Shown here: in pieces, positions 35,085 through 46,345 of the stretch
Layout: the number at the start of each line of letters is the position of its first letter
How positions within the stretch are numbered: position 1 is the first letter of the stretch
Assembly: GCA_964016875.1 (NCBI GenBank)
Contig: OZ024726.1
Location: forward strand, 32,353,503-32,417,502
DNA from: Fallopia convolvulus
Taxonomy: Eukaryota; Streptophyta; Magnoliopsida; Caryophyllales; Polygonaceae
Direction of reading: 5' to 3'
DNA: 64,000 bases
Notes under the pieces: model-generated
The model's input: only the letters and a program-made list of their open reading frames with translations
What the model was told of the DNA's origin: nothing
Databases searched by the model: none
Made by a program: the position numbers and the translations under genes

Positions 35085-37154
35085 ATTGTTGCAACACGGA
35101 AAATTCAATTTGAATGCTTCTTACGGTGTAGGTAGCGGCAAGAAGGCGAGAGTCCCAACCGAGAGCCCAGGCACTCATGTCCCGATTCATGACGAGTGCA
35201 ACCGCGGCACCTTGGACCGATCCCATGATGCACACTAAAGCCGTGAGTGACAACTCCGCCGGGTATTCCTTTAGCGTGAATGACTGCGTACGTACCAAAT
35301 TCATACTTAATTACTTAAGCCAAACGTACGTGTAGGAATTGGTCACTTTTATGACTCATACTAGCAACTACTACTCACTTGGAGGATGAAGAAGCCGGAC
35401 CAACCAAAGCAACTACCGAGGAGCATGAGGGTGCCGGAGACCCAGTGTTGGCCGGCGGCGCTGGAGGCGGCTGCCTGGTGGCCCTTTCCGCCGGTGAAGA
35501 AAAGATCGACGATGGGGCCTTTGTAGATGGTCATCACCATCGCCCCTCCCACCGTCACTATTGTTCCAGCTATCTTCGCCTGGCTTGGTATCTTTCTTAT
35601 ATCCACTTTCTCCAACCTATCAATCAAATTATTGCACTTTAAAAAAAAATCAACTATCAATCAAATTATATATATTACACATTTTCTTTTTAAGAAAAAT
35701 CAACTAGGGACTTATTTGGGAAAAATTTACCAAGTGTTGGAGATGTAGGAAAATGGACGATTGCGGACAAGATCAACAACCCATAAACCTTGAGTCATTT
35801 TTAATATATTATCTATATATAATTCAATTATTTTATGTACATACGTTGAGAAATGTACAATTCAAAAAAAGGGATCCCTTTGAAGGAGATTTTTTTTTTG
35901 TTTTGATAGGAGGAGAGGCGGTACTCTCCGGTCTCTCAAAGAGACGTTTTATTAATAATAAAAAATAAACGAAGATAAATAGAGGGATGAGTCCAAAATT
36001 ATGTTGCTTGAAGCGATTGAATAATCTTTAATTCCACCCACAAAAAGGAGGAAAATAAGACCAAGTTTAAAAAGAAAATGCACTTGATAAAGTTTGCGAA
36101 CTACATATATTAATTTACATTTAAATAGGAAAAAAAGAAAAGTGTGTATTAGTGTATAATAAGCTTTACGAGACGCTAACACTTGTAGTAGTTTCGTCAG
36201 CATCCATGATTCCATATTCATAATGCTATAGATTTACTCTGCTGAAATTATTGTCCAATTATTAGAGTCTAATATACAATAATTTACTATGTTGAAATTA
36301 ATTTTACACCTTTTTCCTCGACCGAGGTATATTTTGTTTGGCTAGTAACTAGTAAGAGGCGCACACACACATACATATATATGTAAGCACATATATACAG
36401 TGTATGAGACCATGCGTACATATACTCGACTTTTATCTAATTATATATAGTGATACAATTATGCGATGTATAAGTACATGTTATATTAAGTTATGTTATG
36501 TTATGTAAGTGTGTATACCTGAAAATAGTTGCCATGATGAAGGTTATGGCAGGGAGAACATTGATGCTGGCAGAAGCAAATGTTGCTGAGGTGTTTTTCA
36601 GCCCCACGTAGTAGAGGTTTTGATCAATCACTGGCCTGATCGATTAATTAAGATGATCACTAATTAATTAATTAATTATAGGTATTAATTAAGCAAACTA
36701 TATATATTAGCTAATTAATTCGGAAGTGAAGTGAAGTGAAGTGAAGTATATTACTCTAGGAGTCCAAGCAACATTATCTTGAGAAAAACGGAGAGTGTCA
36801 TCTTTGGCCTTATTTTCCTGCAACACGTACGTACAAAGAATCAAACCTAGTATTAATTATAAGAAGGCATAAGGCAAGGTTGCATGGTGGCCGGTGGTGG
36901 TGGTGAAGGTTAACGAACGAATGAACGAACGAGCGACTGACTTGGAAAACGTACCTTTCTATGATGAGAGCAAAGGGGCCGATGGCGATAGTGGCGGCTA
37001 TGTGGCGGTAGACGGAGAGGACAAAGTGGTTCATGCCTTTCTTAAGGCAAACCATGGTGACCACGTACATCCCTGCATACCCAAATTGCAAGGATATTAT
37101 GGCTAAGTAGGGTTTCAATTTTGTTATCAAGGATCCAACATTGCCTAGCCCCAT
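34336..37154 (-). CDS. WAT1-related / nodulin MtN21 family EamA transporter
   Basis: Seven exons with GT-AG junctions: 37154-36955, 36817-36755, 36635-36519, 35616-35379, 35283-35125, 35003-34852 and 34567-34336. They join into 1161 bases, a 386-residue protein, usual for the family. Motifs: N-terminal KPYLAIISLQFGYAGMYVV, VYRHIAATIAIGPFALIIER, PVIDQNLYYVGLKNTSATFASA, LPAITFIMATIFRLE, KIAGTIVTVGGAMVMTIYKGP, and in the second half WALGWDSRLLAATYTG, VSAFSP-like VTAFSPLCMIITA and LGAVIIIIGLYTVVWGKSK. These give about ten membrane segments in two EamA (drug/metabolite transporter) repeats and a hydrophilic C-terminal tail. Relatives move amino acids or auxin-related compounds across plasma or vacuolar membranes; this one's substrate cannot be read from sequence. 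The start is favoured by the conserved N-terminus and by a TATA box about 100 bp upstream. No frame damage is seen, although a TRIM LTR relic and a (TA)n run lie in introns. Confidence 0.93.
34672..34790 (+). mobile_element. TRIM LTR relic in intron 6 of the WAT1-related gene
   Basis: The stretch TTATATAAGTTCATAGACTACTCC, written here in pieces (TATATAAGTTCATAG then ACTACTCCTTCTATTG), followed by CCAATTGGTTTTAGAATAG, matches the TRIM LTRs at 27745, 28094 and 33398. It is on the strand opposite to the gene and lies wholly within the intron at 34568-34851. Edges are diffuse. Confidence 0.6.
35035..35080. repeat. (TA)n microsatellite in intron 5
   Basis: About 23 uninterrupted TA units between exons 5 and 6 of the WAT1-related gene. 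Likely length-polymorphic. Confidence 0.95.
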
Positions 37155-37252
37155 TTTTTGCTCTTAATTAGCTTGGAGGCTTGGAGAGAGTAGGATTGAG
37201 CAAATGTGAAGTGAAGAGCTAGATGGTGAGGAGCAAATGAGAGATGGGCTCC

Positions 37253-37260
37253 TTTTTATA
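37253..37260 (-). promoter_or_regulatory. TATA box of the WAT1-related gene
   Basis: Minus strand TATAAAAA about 100 bp before the start codon. The leader between is purine-rich with GTGAAGTGAAG repeats. Confidence 0.6.
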
Positions 37261-38626
37261 CACATTTTGACATGTAAGATAAGCAAATTGGGTGGTAGAG
37301 AAATTCCCAACTTTACCCTTTATGCGCTCCACAAGTGTTTGCTACATGTATATGCACATTCTTTCATTTTTAATATATACTGTAGTACGTTGAGGGAATC
37401 CAAATTCAAATATGCTGCATATATTAAGGTTGCAAATTTAATCTGATCGACCGTGTTTAATTTTGTATACAACAGAAACGTTGATAGATAGATATTCCCA
37501 AAAACATTATGCATGTATGAAATTATGCCTCATCTATCATGCATTCATGCATCTCATAACTTCCAACCGTTATAATCCCGGTCACGTACATTTTATTGAA
37601 TGTTATATTTATAGATCCATGTACGTACAAATTCTTCTAGGCGCTCGATCTATCAATATAAAGTTAGCGATATATCATGAGAATCATGCTACAGCTGCAT
37701 TTACATTTCATTGGAGAGGGATATATACTCCTTAATCCCTTATCTATTTACTTGGTAGCTCCCACCATGATTATTATTTAAAAAATCAATAATAGATTAT
37801 TAAATACAGAGTTTAAGTGCTTTGCTTCTTACACCTTTCAGATTATTTGTGTTGTATTTGGGGATAAATGAAATTTCTTTGTGCGCCATTAAATTGCAAT
37901 TTAACATCATTTAGCTAGGCTTCAAAGTTTTCATTCTGAAATATATTTTGTTCTTAGTGACCACTAAAAATAATTGCCTCAATGTTGTTCCCACCTTAAT
38001 TATCAACCTTTCAAAAGGGATTGAGAGAAAAGGTAGGGTACGGTCAATTGGCCGGTGTGATGTAAATTTCTCTATTGTGTACGTGCTATGCATACATTTA
38101 ATAATCCAAAACTAGAAACTTTATTCATATGACTTGTCTTTTTGGCTCAAAATCATATTTATAATTTTATATATTTTAAACATAAATTGTTCACTTTGAT
38201 CCTTATATTTAATGAAAAAGTAAACTAAATTTATCTTATTTTCATTTCAAATGTAAAAAGAAAACATTTAACTAACAATATTTTGGTACAATTTCAAATT
38301 TCTTAATATATGTGTCCAACTATAAAAGAATCATAACTATAACCTAAAGCGGAGGTTAAAAAAATTATTAAACGACACATGTCACTTTTAGATTGAACCA
38401 CACCACCTTTTTTCTAATCTTTTATTTTTGAATATTATAAATTCTTATCCATGTTTTTAGAATATAGGATAGAAAATCCGATTATTAAACAATATTTTAT
38501 TTTTGGATATGATAGATAGGAAGATATTAGGATATTTTTTTATGCTATCATATAAATCCTAGAATATTTATTTTATTTTTATATAGAATCGTTTTTTTAA
38601 CTAAGATATCTTAATTGGAAAAAGAG
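37261..38626. other. Upstream intergenic region of the WAT1-related gene
   Basis: AT-rich with no reading frame supported on either strand. Several GTACGTAC and CATGCATG words are present, but no feature is assigned. Confidence 0.4.
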
Positions 38627-40233
38627 TCACGTGCGAATGGCCGCCTGGGTGAGAAATAAGAATAAATCTCGATCGTTCATTCCAAAAAATCAATGTCCCT
38701 GATTAAACATTCATTAAAAAAAATAAAATACAGCACGGGCGAATTTTTCCGGTATTATTCGCGTATTTTTCAATAAAATACGACACGGACGAATTTTTCC
38801 CGAATTATTCACGAATTTTTCGAAAAATACGTTTTTATGAGACGCGCCTAGTTTGTTCATCAGAAATAGCGATTTGTTCATCAATATTCACCAATTGTTC
38901 ATCAATACTAACTAATTGTGCATTGAGTTTTTGATAACATTGTTCATCGATTTCGAACTTTTTTAATTTTTAATTTTACTTTTTTAACCTTATTTATGTG
39001 TAGGAATACAATATTATGTAGTTTTTTATGCACATATAATTAGTTTTGATATACCCATATTTGTTCATTGATATAGTCATATTTGTTCATTGATATACCC
39101 CTATTTGTTCATTGATATACCATTATTTGTTCATTAGTATACTATTATTTGTTCATTAGTATACTTCTTTTTTGTTCATTGGTATACCATTATTTGTTCA
39201 TTGATATACCCTATTTGTTCATGGATATACCCTTATTTGTTCATTGATATAACCTTATTTGTTCATTATTATACCCTTATTTGTGAATTGAAATAAACTT
39301 ATGTTTTATGTGTTAATGCTGTCAACTTGTACATTTAGGACTATCAATACCATCAACTTGTACATTTAGGACTATCTATTTGTGCATTTTTTGCATTTAT
39401 TTTGTGCTTTAAGGCTATCTTGAATTCAAAGTATAATACGAATGAAGTGCTTTAAGGCTAACTTGTCAATACGAATGAAGTGCTCAATATAGTACCAAAA
39501 TAAGATAAGTTTGATGTAGAAACTTGAATGCAAAAGATAATAGAGATAAAGAATTTGACTTTGCAATAATATGGTGTATGCTAAGAGAACGAGATAGCAA
39601 CAAATCGAAGAGGTGTGCTTGTGCCTTATTTAACTATGAACAAATTGATGTTATTAATGAACAAATATGCATATAGTAATGAACAAATTGAGGTTACTAG
39701 TGAACAAATATGCATCTAGTAATGAACAATTATATGAAAAAGGCAATGAACAAATATGCATAAACCAGTGAACAAATTGATATTACTAATGAACAAATAT
39801 GCACAAACCGATGAACAAATATGCACAAATCGATGAACAAATATTTTCGTTTTTTTATGAACAAAATCACAATGTTGATGAACATATTACATGTAATTTT
39901 GATACACATTTGTTCATTTTTTATGTACAAACAATAGATTTTTTATGCACAAGCAATAGTTTATTTATGCACAAAATCACAGTTTTGATGAACAAAATAA
40001 CAGTTTTGATGAACAAATCCACATTATTGATGAACAAATCCACAATACTGATGAACAATCTGGGCGCGTGTCCTATTTCCGTTTTTTTTCAAAAATACGC
40101 GAATAATTCGCCAATAATTAGCCCGTGCCGTTTTTTCCCCTTTTTAAGTGAAATGATCAGCGCCTTTGATTTTTCTTGATCCAACGACTCCTGTTCTTTC
40201 TTATTTCGCACCTGGGCGCCCATTCGCACGTGA
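38627..40233. mobile_element. Foldback element A with TTGTTCAT-repeat arms
   Basis: Outer inverted repeats start TCACGTGCGAATGG at 38627 and end with the complement CATTCGCACGTGA at 40233. Similarity then continues inward through GAAATAAGAA, CGGCACGGG/CAGCACGGG and TTATTCGCGTATTTTT (38750-38766 against 40090-40110). Inside, the left arm (38850-39290) holds about 15 copies of TTGTTCAT, many in a 20-22 bp period with GATATACC. The right arm (39635-40060) holds a similar or larger number of ATGAACAA. The arms could fold into a long hairpin. There is no transposase. No target duplication is obvious, so it could be a Mutator-related foldback or another TIR group. Confidence 0.7.
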
Positions 40234-40828
40234 ACCGGACTGATTATTTTTAATTGTTTATATTTATATGTTAAATTTAAATCAATGTATTAGTTTTTTT
40301 AAATATATTTGCATATATTATTTATTATTTATTATTTTTAGATAAGATACTATTTTAAAGATAAGTTATGTATAGTTTTTTTTAAAATATTCTCGCCTAT
40401 ATTAATTTATAATTATTATTTTTGAAAATAATAATTTGTACAAAACCCGTACAAGGTACGGGAATACATACTAGTAAATAGAACTAAACAGAGGGAGTAT
40501 ATAATAATATATAAATTCTAGAAAATCAGATATAATTAATAAACAATTAATGTGTGAAATTTATATCCTTTTAACTTTTACTTATACTATAGAACATTCT
40601 ATACAAATTAGATTCCTTCAAGAAATCGTTAAATTTCAATTTTCACACTCAAGTTTGAAAGACGTGTACAAATTTGTTTTGTATTTCCTTAAAGATTTTA
40701 TAAAGTTGGAAGAATTTATCAAACAAACTGGTTGCTTTTAAAATAAGCAAATCAAAACACGACCACATAAAATTATTTTAAAAAAAAAGGTTTTAGCTTT
40801 AAAAAAGAGAAGGATACCAAACACATCC
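40234..40828. other. AT-rich spacer with a possible MITE end
   Basis: No gene was recognised. ACAGAGGGAGTAT at 40488-40500 resembles one terminus of a Stowaway-type MITE, but no partner end was found. Left-arm-like AT sequence also occurs at 40260-40440. Confidence 0.3.
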
Positions 40829-41041
40829 TTAATTAGCATTTTTTATGAATTCTTCTTTTGAGAGTAATAGTGGTGGTGGGTCCGTGACGACGCAATGTAA
40901 AATATGCAAAAATAGGGAGAGCTTAGCTTTATTGTTTTGGGGTTTCATAATTGCTTGAAATTGTTGTTTGTTGGGGGGGTGTTTTGTTTGATTGTGAGAG
41001 GGAGAGAGAATGGTGTGAGGAGTGTACTCCATTAGCATCAT
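40829..41041 (-). CDS. Hypothetical small ORF with TATA-like box
   Basis: 70 codons (MMLMEYTPHTILSPSHN...; an internal Met starts MKPQNNKAKLSLFLHIL), with no family recognised. A TTATAAAAG box lies about 15 bp upstream of the first ATG on the minus strand and the 5' part is CT-rich like a plant leader. This may be the first exon or leader of a truncated gene, or chance. Sequence just downstream (minus strand GGATGTGTTTGGTATCC) looks like repeat DNA. Low confidence. Confidence 0.2.
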   Translation of the reverse strand: MMLMEYTPHTILSPSHNQTKHPPNKQQFQAIMKPQNNKAKLSLFLHILHCVVTDPPPLLLSKEEFIKNAN

Positions 41042-41505
41042 TGGAGAGAGCTTTTATAACTTGCCTTATAACATTAGAATTTGGGGTGATATAAGCAACC
41101 ATTTTGACTTTTAATGCCCAATCACACCCATTTACTTAGAGTTTGAGTGGGGTTTAATTTATAGTCTAATCAAAAGTTGATTAAGATTATTATTGGTTAC
41201 GTACAAGTTGAAGAAATTAAAGCTGAGGGAACACTCCCATTTTACGTACATGTATATTTAGTTAAGCAACGCGCCATATCACCAACTTGGCTGTTCTTAT
41301 GATGTGCAACACCTACGTACGTCTAGCTAGCCTAGGTAGGTTTCGACACAAACAACACTGGCTGCTGTTTCCATCAAATGGCCTATTTGAAGTTAACAAG
41401 TATGTTCTCTACGTGATTTCTGTAGAATCTATATGTGTTGGTAATTAGACAAGAAACTATAGAAAGGCATTTCATTAGACAACTGGAGTAAAACGAAAAC
41501 ACTAT

Positions 41506-41630
41506 TTTATTATAAAGAAACCTCACGTCAATCAATTAGTTAAATGAATAAACCTATACCTCTTTATTATAAAGAAACCTCACGTCAACCAATTAGTTAA
41601 ATGAATAAACCTATACCTCTTTACAGAAGA
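41506..41630. repeat. Tandem duplication, 57-bp unit, two copies
   Basis: The block around AAGAAACCTCACGTCAA...CTATACCTCTTTA is repeated head to tail at a 57-bp offset with a single obvious change (CAATC/CAACC). Confidence 0.8.
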
Positions 41631-41971
41631 TTTTGAATGTTCTACTTATATTATTGATAGTTCCTTCATTACAATGGCAATACTCAAACTTATCTTTACC
41701 TAGAAAGATTCTAATTCCAAGCCACACTACCTTGTTTTCTAACCTATAATCAGAAACAATATATCCAACTTATAGATAAAATGATCCCTCCTAATTTCAT
41801 TCCTAATAAAAAAATGACGTTTGACAATGTTTAAACAACCTTTCAGTTATTTATTTTTAGGGATACTCAGTTTTAATGTCTTGTAGTGAGATAAGAACTT
41901 TAATTACAAAACTTTCCGATAAAAAAAAAGAACCCTACAAAACTTATGGGTCTAGCGTAATTATCTGCCAT

Positions 41972-42393
41972 TAGAGTTGTCAAAAGCTGACCCGACCTGA
42001 AAAACCTACCCGAACCGCCCGAAAAATTTAGGGTCAAGACCCAAAAATTTGAACCCGAAACCCCAAATAAACCGAACCCGATAGACCCGAAACCCGTTGG
42101 GTTCAAACCCGAAAAAACCGTTGGGTTGACCCAATTTGTTATATTTTGAAAATTATAATATATTTTATTATTAAAATATATAAAAATAATAAATTTATTA
42201 TTAAATATCATTTTTTAAATAAAAAATATTTTAATAATTGTAAAAAAAATCAATTTTCTTGACCTGTTAGGTCGACCCGACCCGTCCGACATTCCGCAAT
42301 GACCCGACCCAATTTGGCCGGTGACCCGTTACGACCCGAACCTGGCTCAACCCGAACCCAAACCCGACCTGACCGACCCGTTTAACACCTCTA
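41972..42393. mobile_element. Non-autonomous hAT-type MITE
   Basis: 422 bp with termini TAGAGTTGTCAAA and (inverted) TAGAGGTGTTAAA, flanked by a perfect 8-bp duplication TCTGCCAT (41964-41971 and 42394-42401). Subterminal regions are packed with GACCCGACC and GAACCCG words on both sides, and the core is AT-rich. An 8-bp duplication and a TAGNGGTGT terminus indicate hAT. Confidence 0.9.
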
Positions 42394-42401
42394 TCTGCCA
42401 T

Positions 42402-43016
42402 AGTCTGACTGATATAACATATAATCCGATTAATCCGAATGCATACTCAATTCAAACTTGAAATAATTGATCCGAACTCAACCAAACTAACCTAATTAAC
42501 AGAACTAACCTATTTAACAGGTGCAGATGTATATGATGATTTATTGATAATGATATAGACTTTCTTTAAAAAAATATGCGCTCGTATGTGGCGAACCATA
42601 ACAGAGCGCTCAGGTTTATGTATATAAATATTATATAATTGACAAATTGACGAAGAGAACACCTGCTTACATTATTATATAGCATCATTACAAACATTAT
42701 AACATATTATATTATTATTTACTTTAATTTAATGTATAAAATTTTCGATGGAGACAAAACATAAAGCAGATGTGGGGAAGGGAATAGGCCTGGTTGGTGT
42801 AATCGTACATGGAATCCACTGTGTGTGACATTAACATATATCTTCAATCAAATGGAATCCAACAAAACACACAACATATTATCAATTTCAACATTAAAAA
42901 GTCGTCAGTACAGTACGTACGTTAGCTTATCATAACAAAATACTCTCGTATTAGAAGTAATTTTGCAAGTTTAATATACATAAGAAAATAGATCATGTGA
43001 GAATAAAAATTATGGA
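42402..43016. other. Spacer without recognised feature
   Basis: AT-rich sequence between a hAT MITE and foldback element B. No reading frame, RNA gene or repeat was recognised. Confidence 0.4.
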
Positions 43017-43996
43017 GAGAAATGAGAATGAATCTCACCACTCCATTTCAGATAAATTAAAGGCTCAGATCAAACACGTGTGTGTAATTTTTTTTTTACC
43101 TTCGAGGATGCAAATTTAATGAGCGACTGTGCATTTTTATCATATTCGACTGTGCATTCTTATCTTACTCGACTGTGCATTTTCACATTACTCGATTATG
43201 TATGACCTTTTTCATGTGAGTGTGCATGATGGTATCATAATGAGTGTGTATCATTCTACTAATGATTGTTCGTTTTCATTTGGCGCAACAATGCACTCGC
43301 ATCTAACCCGGCTGTGTATTTTCATATTACTCGAATATGTATGACCTTTCAATGTGAGTGTGCATGATGGTCTTACAATGAGTGTAACGACTGTGCATTT
43401 TCATCATACTCGACTATCCATTTACATCTAATCCAACTGTGCATTTTCACATTACCCGATTGTGTAGGACATTTTCATGCGTGTGTATTTTTCTACGACT
43501 GACTGTACATAATTTGTACATGCATAATGTTGTTATTGACTGTGCATTACCTTTTTCAAATGGGTTTTCATGATGAACTTATAATGAGTACAATTTGCAC
43601 ACTCAATTACATTAATATATACGTTAACTTACAAGAATATACACATTTACGAACAAAATAATGCAAATCACTTATAAAATAATGCACAATCACATGTAAT
43701 ACAATGAACAATTGGTGAACAAGTTATAAACACTTTGTTTGGAATACTATGCACATTCACTTACAAACTAACACACAATCATTTACAAAGTAATGCACAA
43801 TCACATGAAATACAAGGCACTCTCAATGAAAAATACATACACAATCATTAGTATTATCGCACACAGACAAATAAGATGAAAATGCACAGTCTCATACAAA
43901 ATTATACACAGCCATTTTCGAAATTTTACACACAAAAGGTAAAAAAAATTTGATTCACACGTGCGCAATAAAAAACTGAAATTTATTCTCATTTCT
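43017..43996. mobile_element. Foldback element B with TGTGCATT-repeat arms
   Basis: The ends share AGAAATGAGAATRAAT (43017 forward, 43996 reverse). Further in both have CACGTGTG followed by a T-rich run and ACCTT. The left arm (43125-43550) repeats GACTGTGCATTTTCAT...ACTCG at roughly 21-24 bp spacing. The right arm (43640-43930) repeats the complement AATGCACAATCA. Design is the same as element A: CACGTG-bearing ends, no ORF, and arms made of a short word in opposite orientations. Confidence 0.65.
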
Positions 43997-44179
43997 AACA
44001 TGGGGCCCTTTATACATAATAATACTTACATTGCTACTTAACTAGCGTAGTGTACCTGCCCTTCGAAAATTTTGTAAAAGTTTTTGCATGCTATCAATTA
44101 TCAACCAAATAATCTTACATTATATATAATAAATGGTAAATTATATTGTTTTGTTTATAAATTTTAGAAAAATTCCTTT

Positions 44180-44610
44180 ATACCTTTAAGGTTTGTCTTT
44201 TTCTTTTGATTTTCTAAAACAAATATATTTCTTTTTGGTAACCCTAAGGTTTTAGCTTTTCATGGTGACGTCTCTCTTTGATTAAAATTAGTTAAATTTA
44301 TGCTCACAATTGTATTCCTTACCCTTAAATTAGTAGGATCCAACTCTTAAAACATTCAAATTCATATCCAAACCACATCAATTTTAATTTTAAAACAATC
44401 TCTATTTTAAGTGGTTTTTAAAAGATTTTTTACAAATTCAAATTGGGATGGTTCAGTTATCAATTTTGGTGTATTAACAATCAAGAGCTTGAATACTGTT
44501 TTGGGTGAAGACACAATGGTTAGCTTGAATTTAAATATATAATTTAAACTGAAGAGGGGCGTGATTAGGAAAAGTCAAAACCTTAGGGATACCAAGAGGA
44601 ATAATGTTTT
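44180..44610. mobile_element. Small inverted-repeat MITE, ACCTTWAGGTTT family
   Basis: The left segment AATTCCTTTATACCTTTAAGG and the inverted right segment AAAACCTTAGGGATACC pair imperfectly. The same terminal text occurs at 45416 and 46345, so both are members of one family. The edges and target duplication are unclear. Confidence 0.45.
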
Positions 44611-44639
44611 TTTGAGACGTTAAAAGAAAAAGGCAAACA

Positions 44640-45283
44640 TCGACGCTATTTTTGATTAACCGAACCGTTATTTTTTATAATTTCAGTGGGTTAACCAAAT
44701 CGATATTTTTTGAGGTTTTACGAGTTGGTTACGGTTCGACGTATTGATATCCTCGGATAACCAAACAACCCGAAATATATTTTAATATTTTTAAATAAAA
44801 TATTAAGTATACTTTGGTTTAATAAAATTGCGTGTTTATTTTGAAAAATTGGCATTATATTCGATTCTCTATAACATTATTTTTTATACCGTTATTAATT
44901 GCTTGATTATGGCTACTTTTAAAAATATTTTACCTCCAAAAAGAATGGCTATATGTATAATATACATGTTGTGAGGACAATTTAAACTTTAAAGCATATC
45001 CATCATGTAAAACTTGTATTTATTTTAAATTTCTAACCAAGCGATAATATTTTTATATAAAATTGATAATTTTATTGTTATTTAAGTGTATTTTATAATT
45101 TAAAATTGCATAAATGATTATTGGTTAGTTGTGAAAACCGAATCGAAAACGCAATTAACCGATACCCGGTTAACCAAGATTAACAAGTAAGTTGCAATTA
45201 GTGACTTTAACTAACCAAAATCATGGTTAACTGAAGCTCGGTTAACCAAAATCACGTTTAATCAAGTTTGGACACCCCTATTA
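44640..45283. mobile_element. hAT-like MITE remnant rich in GGTTAACC words
   Basis: The right end TTTGGACACCCCTA is the inverse of a TAGGGGTGTCC hAT-type terminus. Subterminal GGTTAACC and AACCGAACC words occur on both sides of an AT-rich core, as in the MITE at 41972. The matching left terminus is not found, so it is truncated or decayed. Confidence 0.45.
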
Positions 45284-45415
45284 GTTGGTGCATAAGTATA
45301 AATACAATTAAGATAAAATATAACAATAACAAGATAATAATTTAATAATTAGTATATCGATAAGATTAGAATTCACAGTTAAATCACTTTAACATCATAA
45401 AAATTTGGGAAATTC

Positions 45416-46345
45416 CGTCTAGTACCCTTGAGGTTTTTGCTTTTCCGAGTGATGGCCTGAAAAAAAAAAGTTATTCCGGACAGTAACCTTGAGGTTTTTT
45501 TCCGAAAAAAAAGTTCGCCCCGTACCCCCGTACTTTGACAAAAGTTCGCCCTGTACCCCTTCTTGGGTTTTTCGTAAAAAAATCGTTAGTTTTGATTTTT
45601 TTTGTTTAAAAAAATGTTTTTTTTTTTGTTTTTATTTACTTGAATGGAAAAAAAGAGAGATAAAACATTTTGGAGTAAATTACACCATAAAATATAATTC
45701 AACTTTAAGAAAGATAATGATTTTAGAGAGAATTAAAGTTCTCGTATATTTGAATATAATAAATAAATAAAAACATCTACTTAAATTGTACTTTTGGAAA
45801 ATTTGTTAAGTAATAATTCAATAAAATTTATGCTTGAGATATAAATATAAATTTGTAGTTGATCTTTCTTTAAAAATAATAATTAAATGGTACAAAATAA
45901 TAAAATTCTCTTTTATTTAATTTGTGATACAAATTAAATAAAAGAGACTGACTGCCCAATAGGTAGAAGTGAAACATATTTGCACAAAAAAAAAATCTAT
46001 CTCCATGTATATGTCAATTCTCCTAATTAAATGGTACAAACTAATGAAATTCTCTTTAGTTTGTATCGTTTAAACGATACAAACTAAATAAAAGAGAATT
46101 TCGTCAGTTTGTACCATTTTGTTATTTTTTTAAAGAAAGATCGTTTATAAAATTATATTTATATCTCAAACACATTTCCCAAAAGTACTATCTAAGTATG
46201 TTTTTATTTATTTTTTATATTCAAAGATATGATAACTTTAAATCTCTCTAAAGTCATTATCTCCCTTAAAGTTAAATTATATTTTATAGTGTAATTTAGT
46301 CCAAAATGATTGCCAGACAAAAACCTCAGGGGTACCAAATAGAAA
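45416..46345. mobile_element. Long palindromic MITE with internal hairpins
   Basis: The ends TAGTACCCTTGAGGTTTTTG and CAAAAACCTCAGGGGTAC are inverted. The inner sequence is also mirrored, for example TTTTGGAGTAAATTACACC at 45669 against the complement at 46290-46310. Two nested hairpins lie near the centre: one around 45911-45947 and one at about 46029-46120 whose core, 46058-46085, is a perfect 28-bp palindrome centred on GTTTAAAC. No ORF is supported. Confidence 0.65.

Noticed and set aside
39799..40179. 126-codon open frame
   Set aside because: It reads through the ATGAACAA repeats of foldback element A. The repetitive peptide follows from the short-word array.
40440..40500. Stowaway-type MITE
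   Set aside because: Only one GAGGGAGTA-like end is present; no partner inverted repeat or TA duplication was found.
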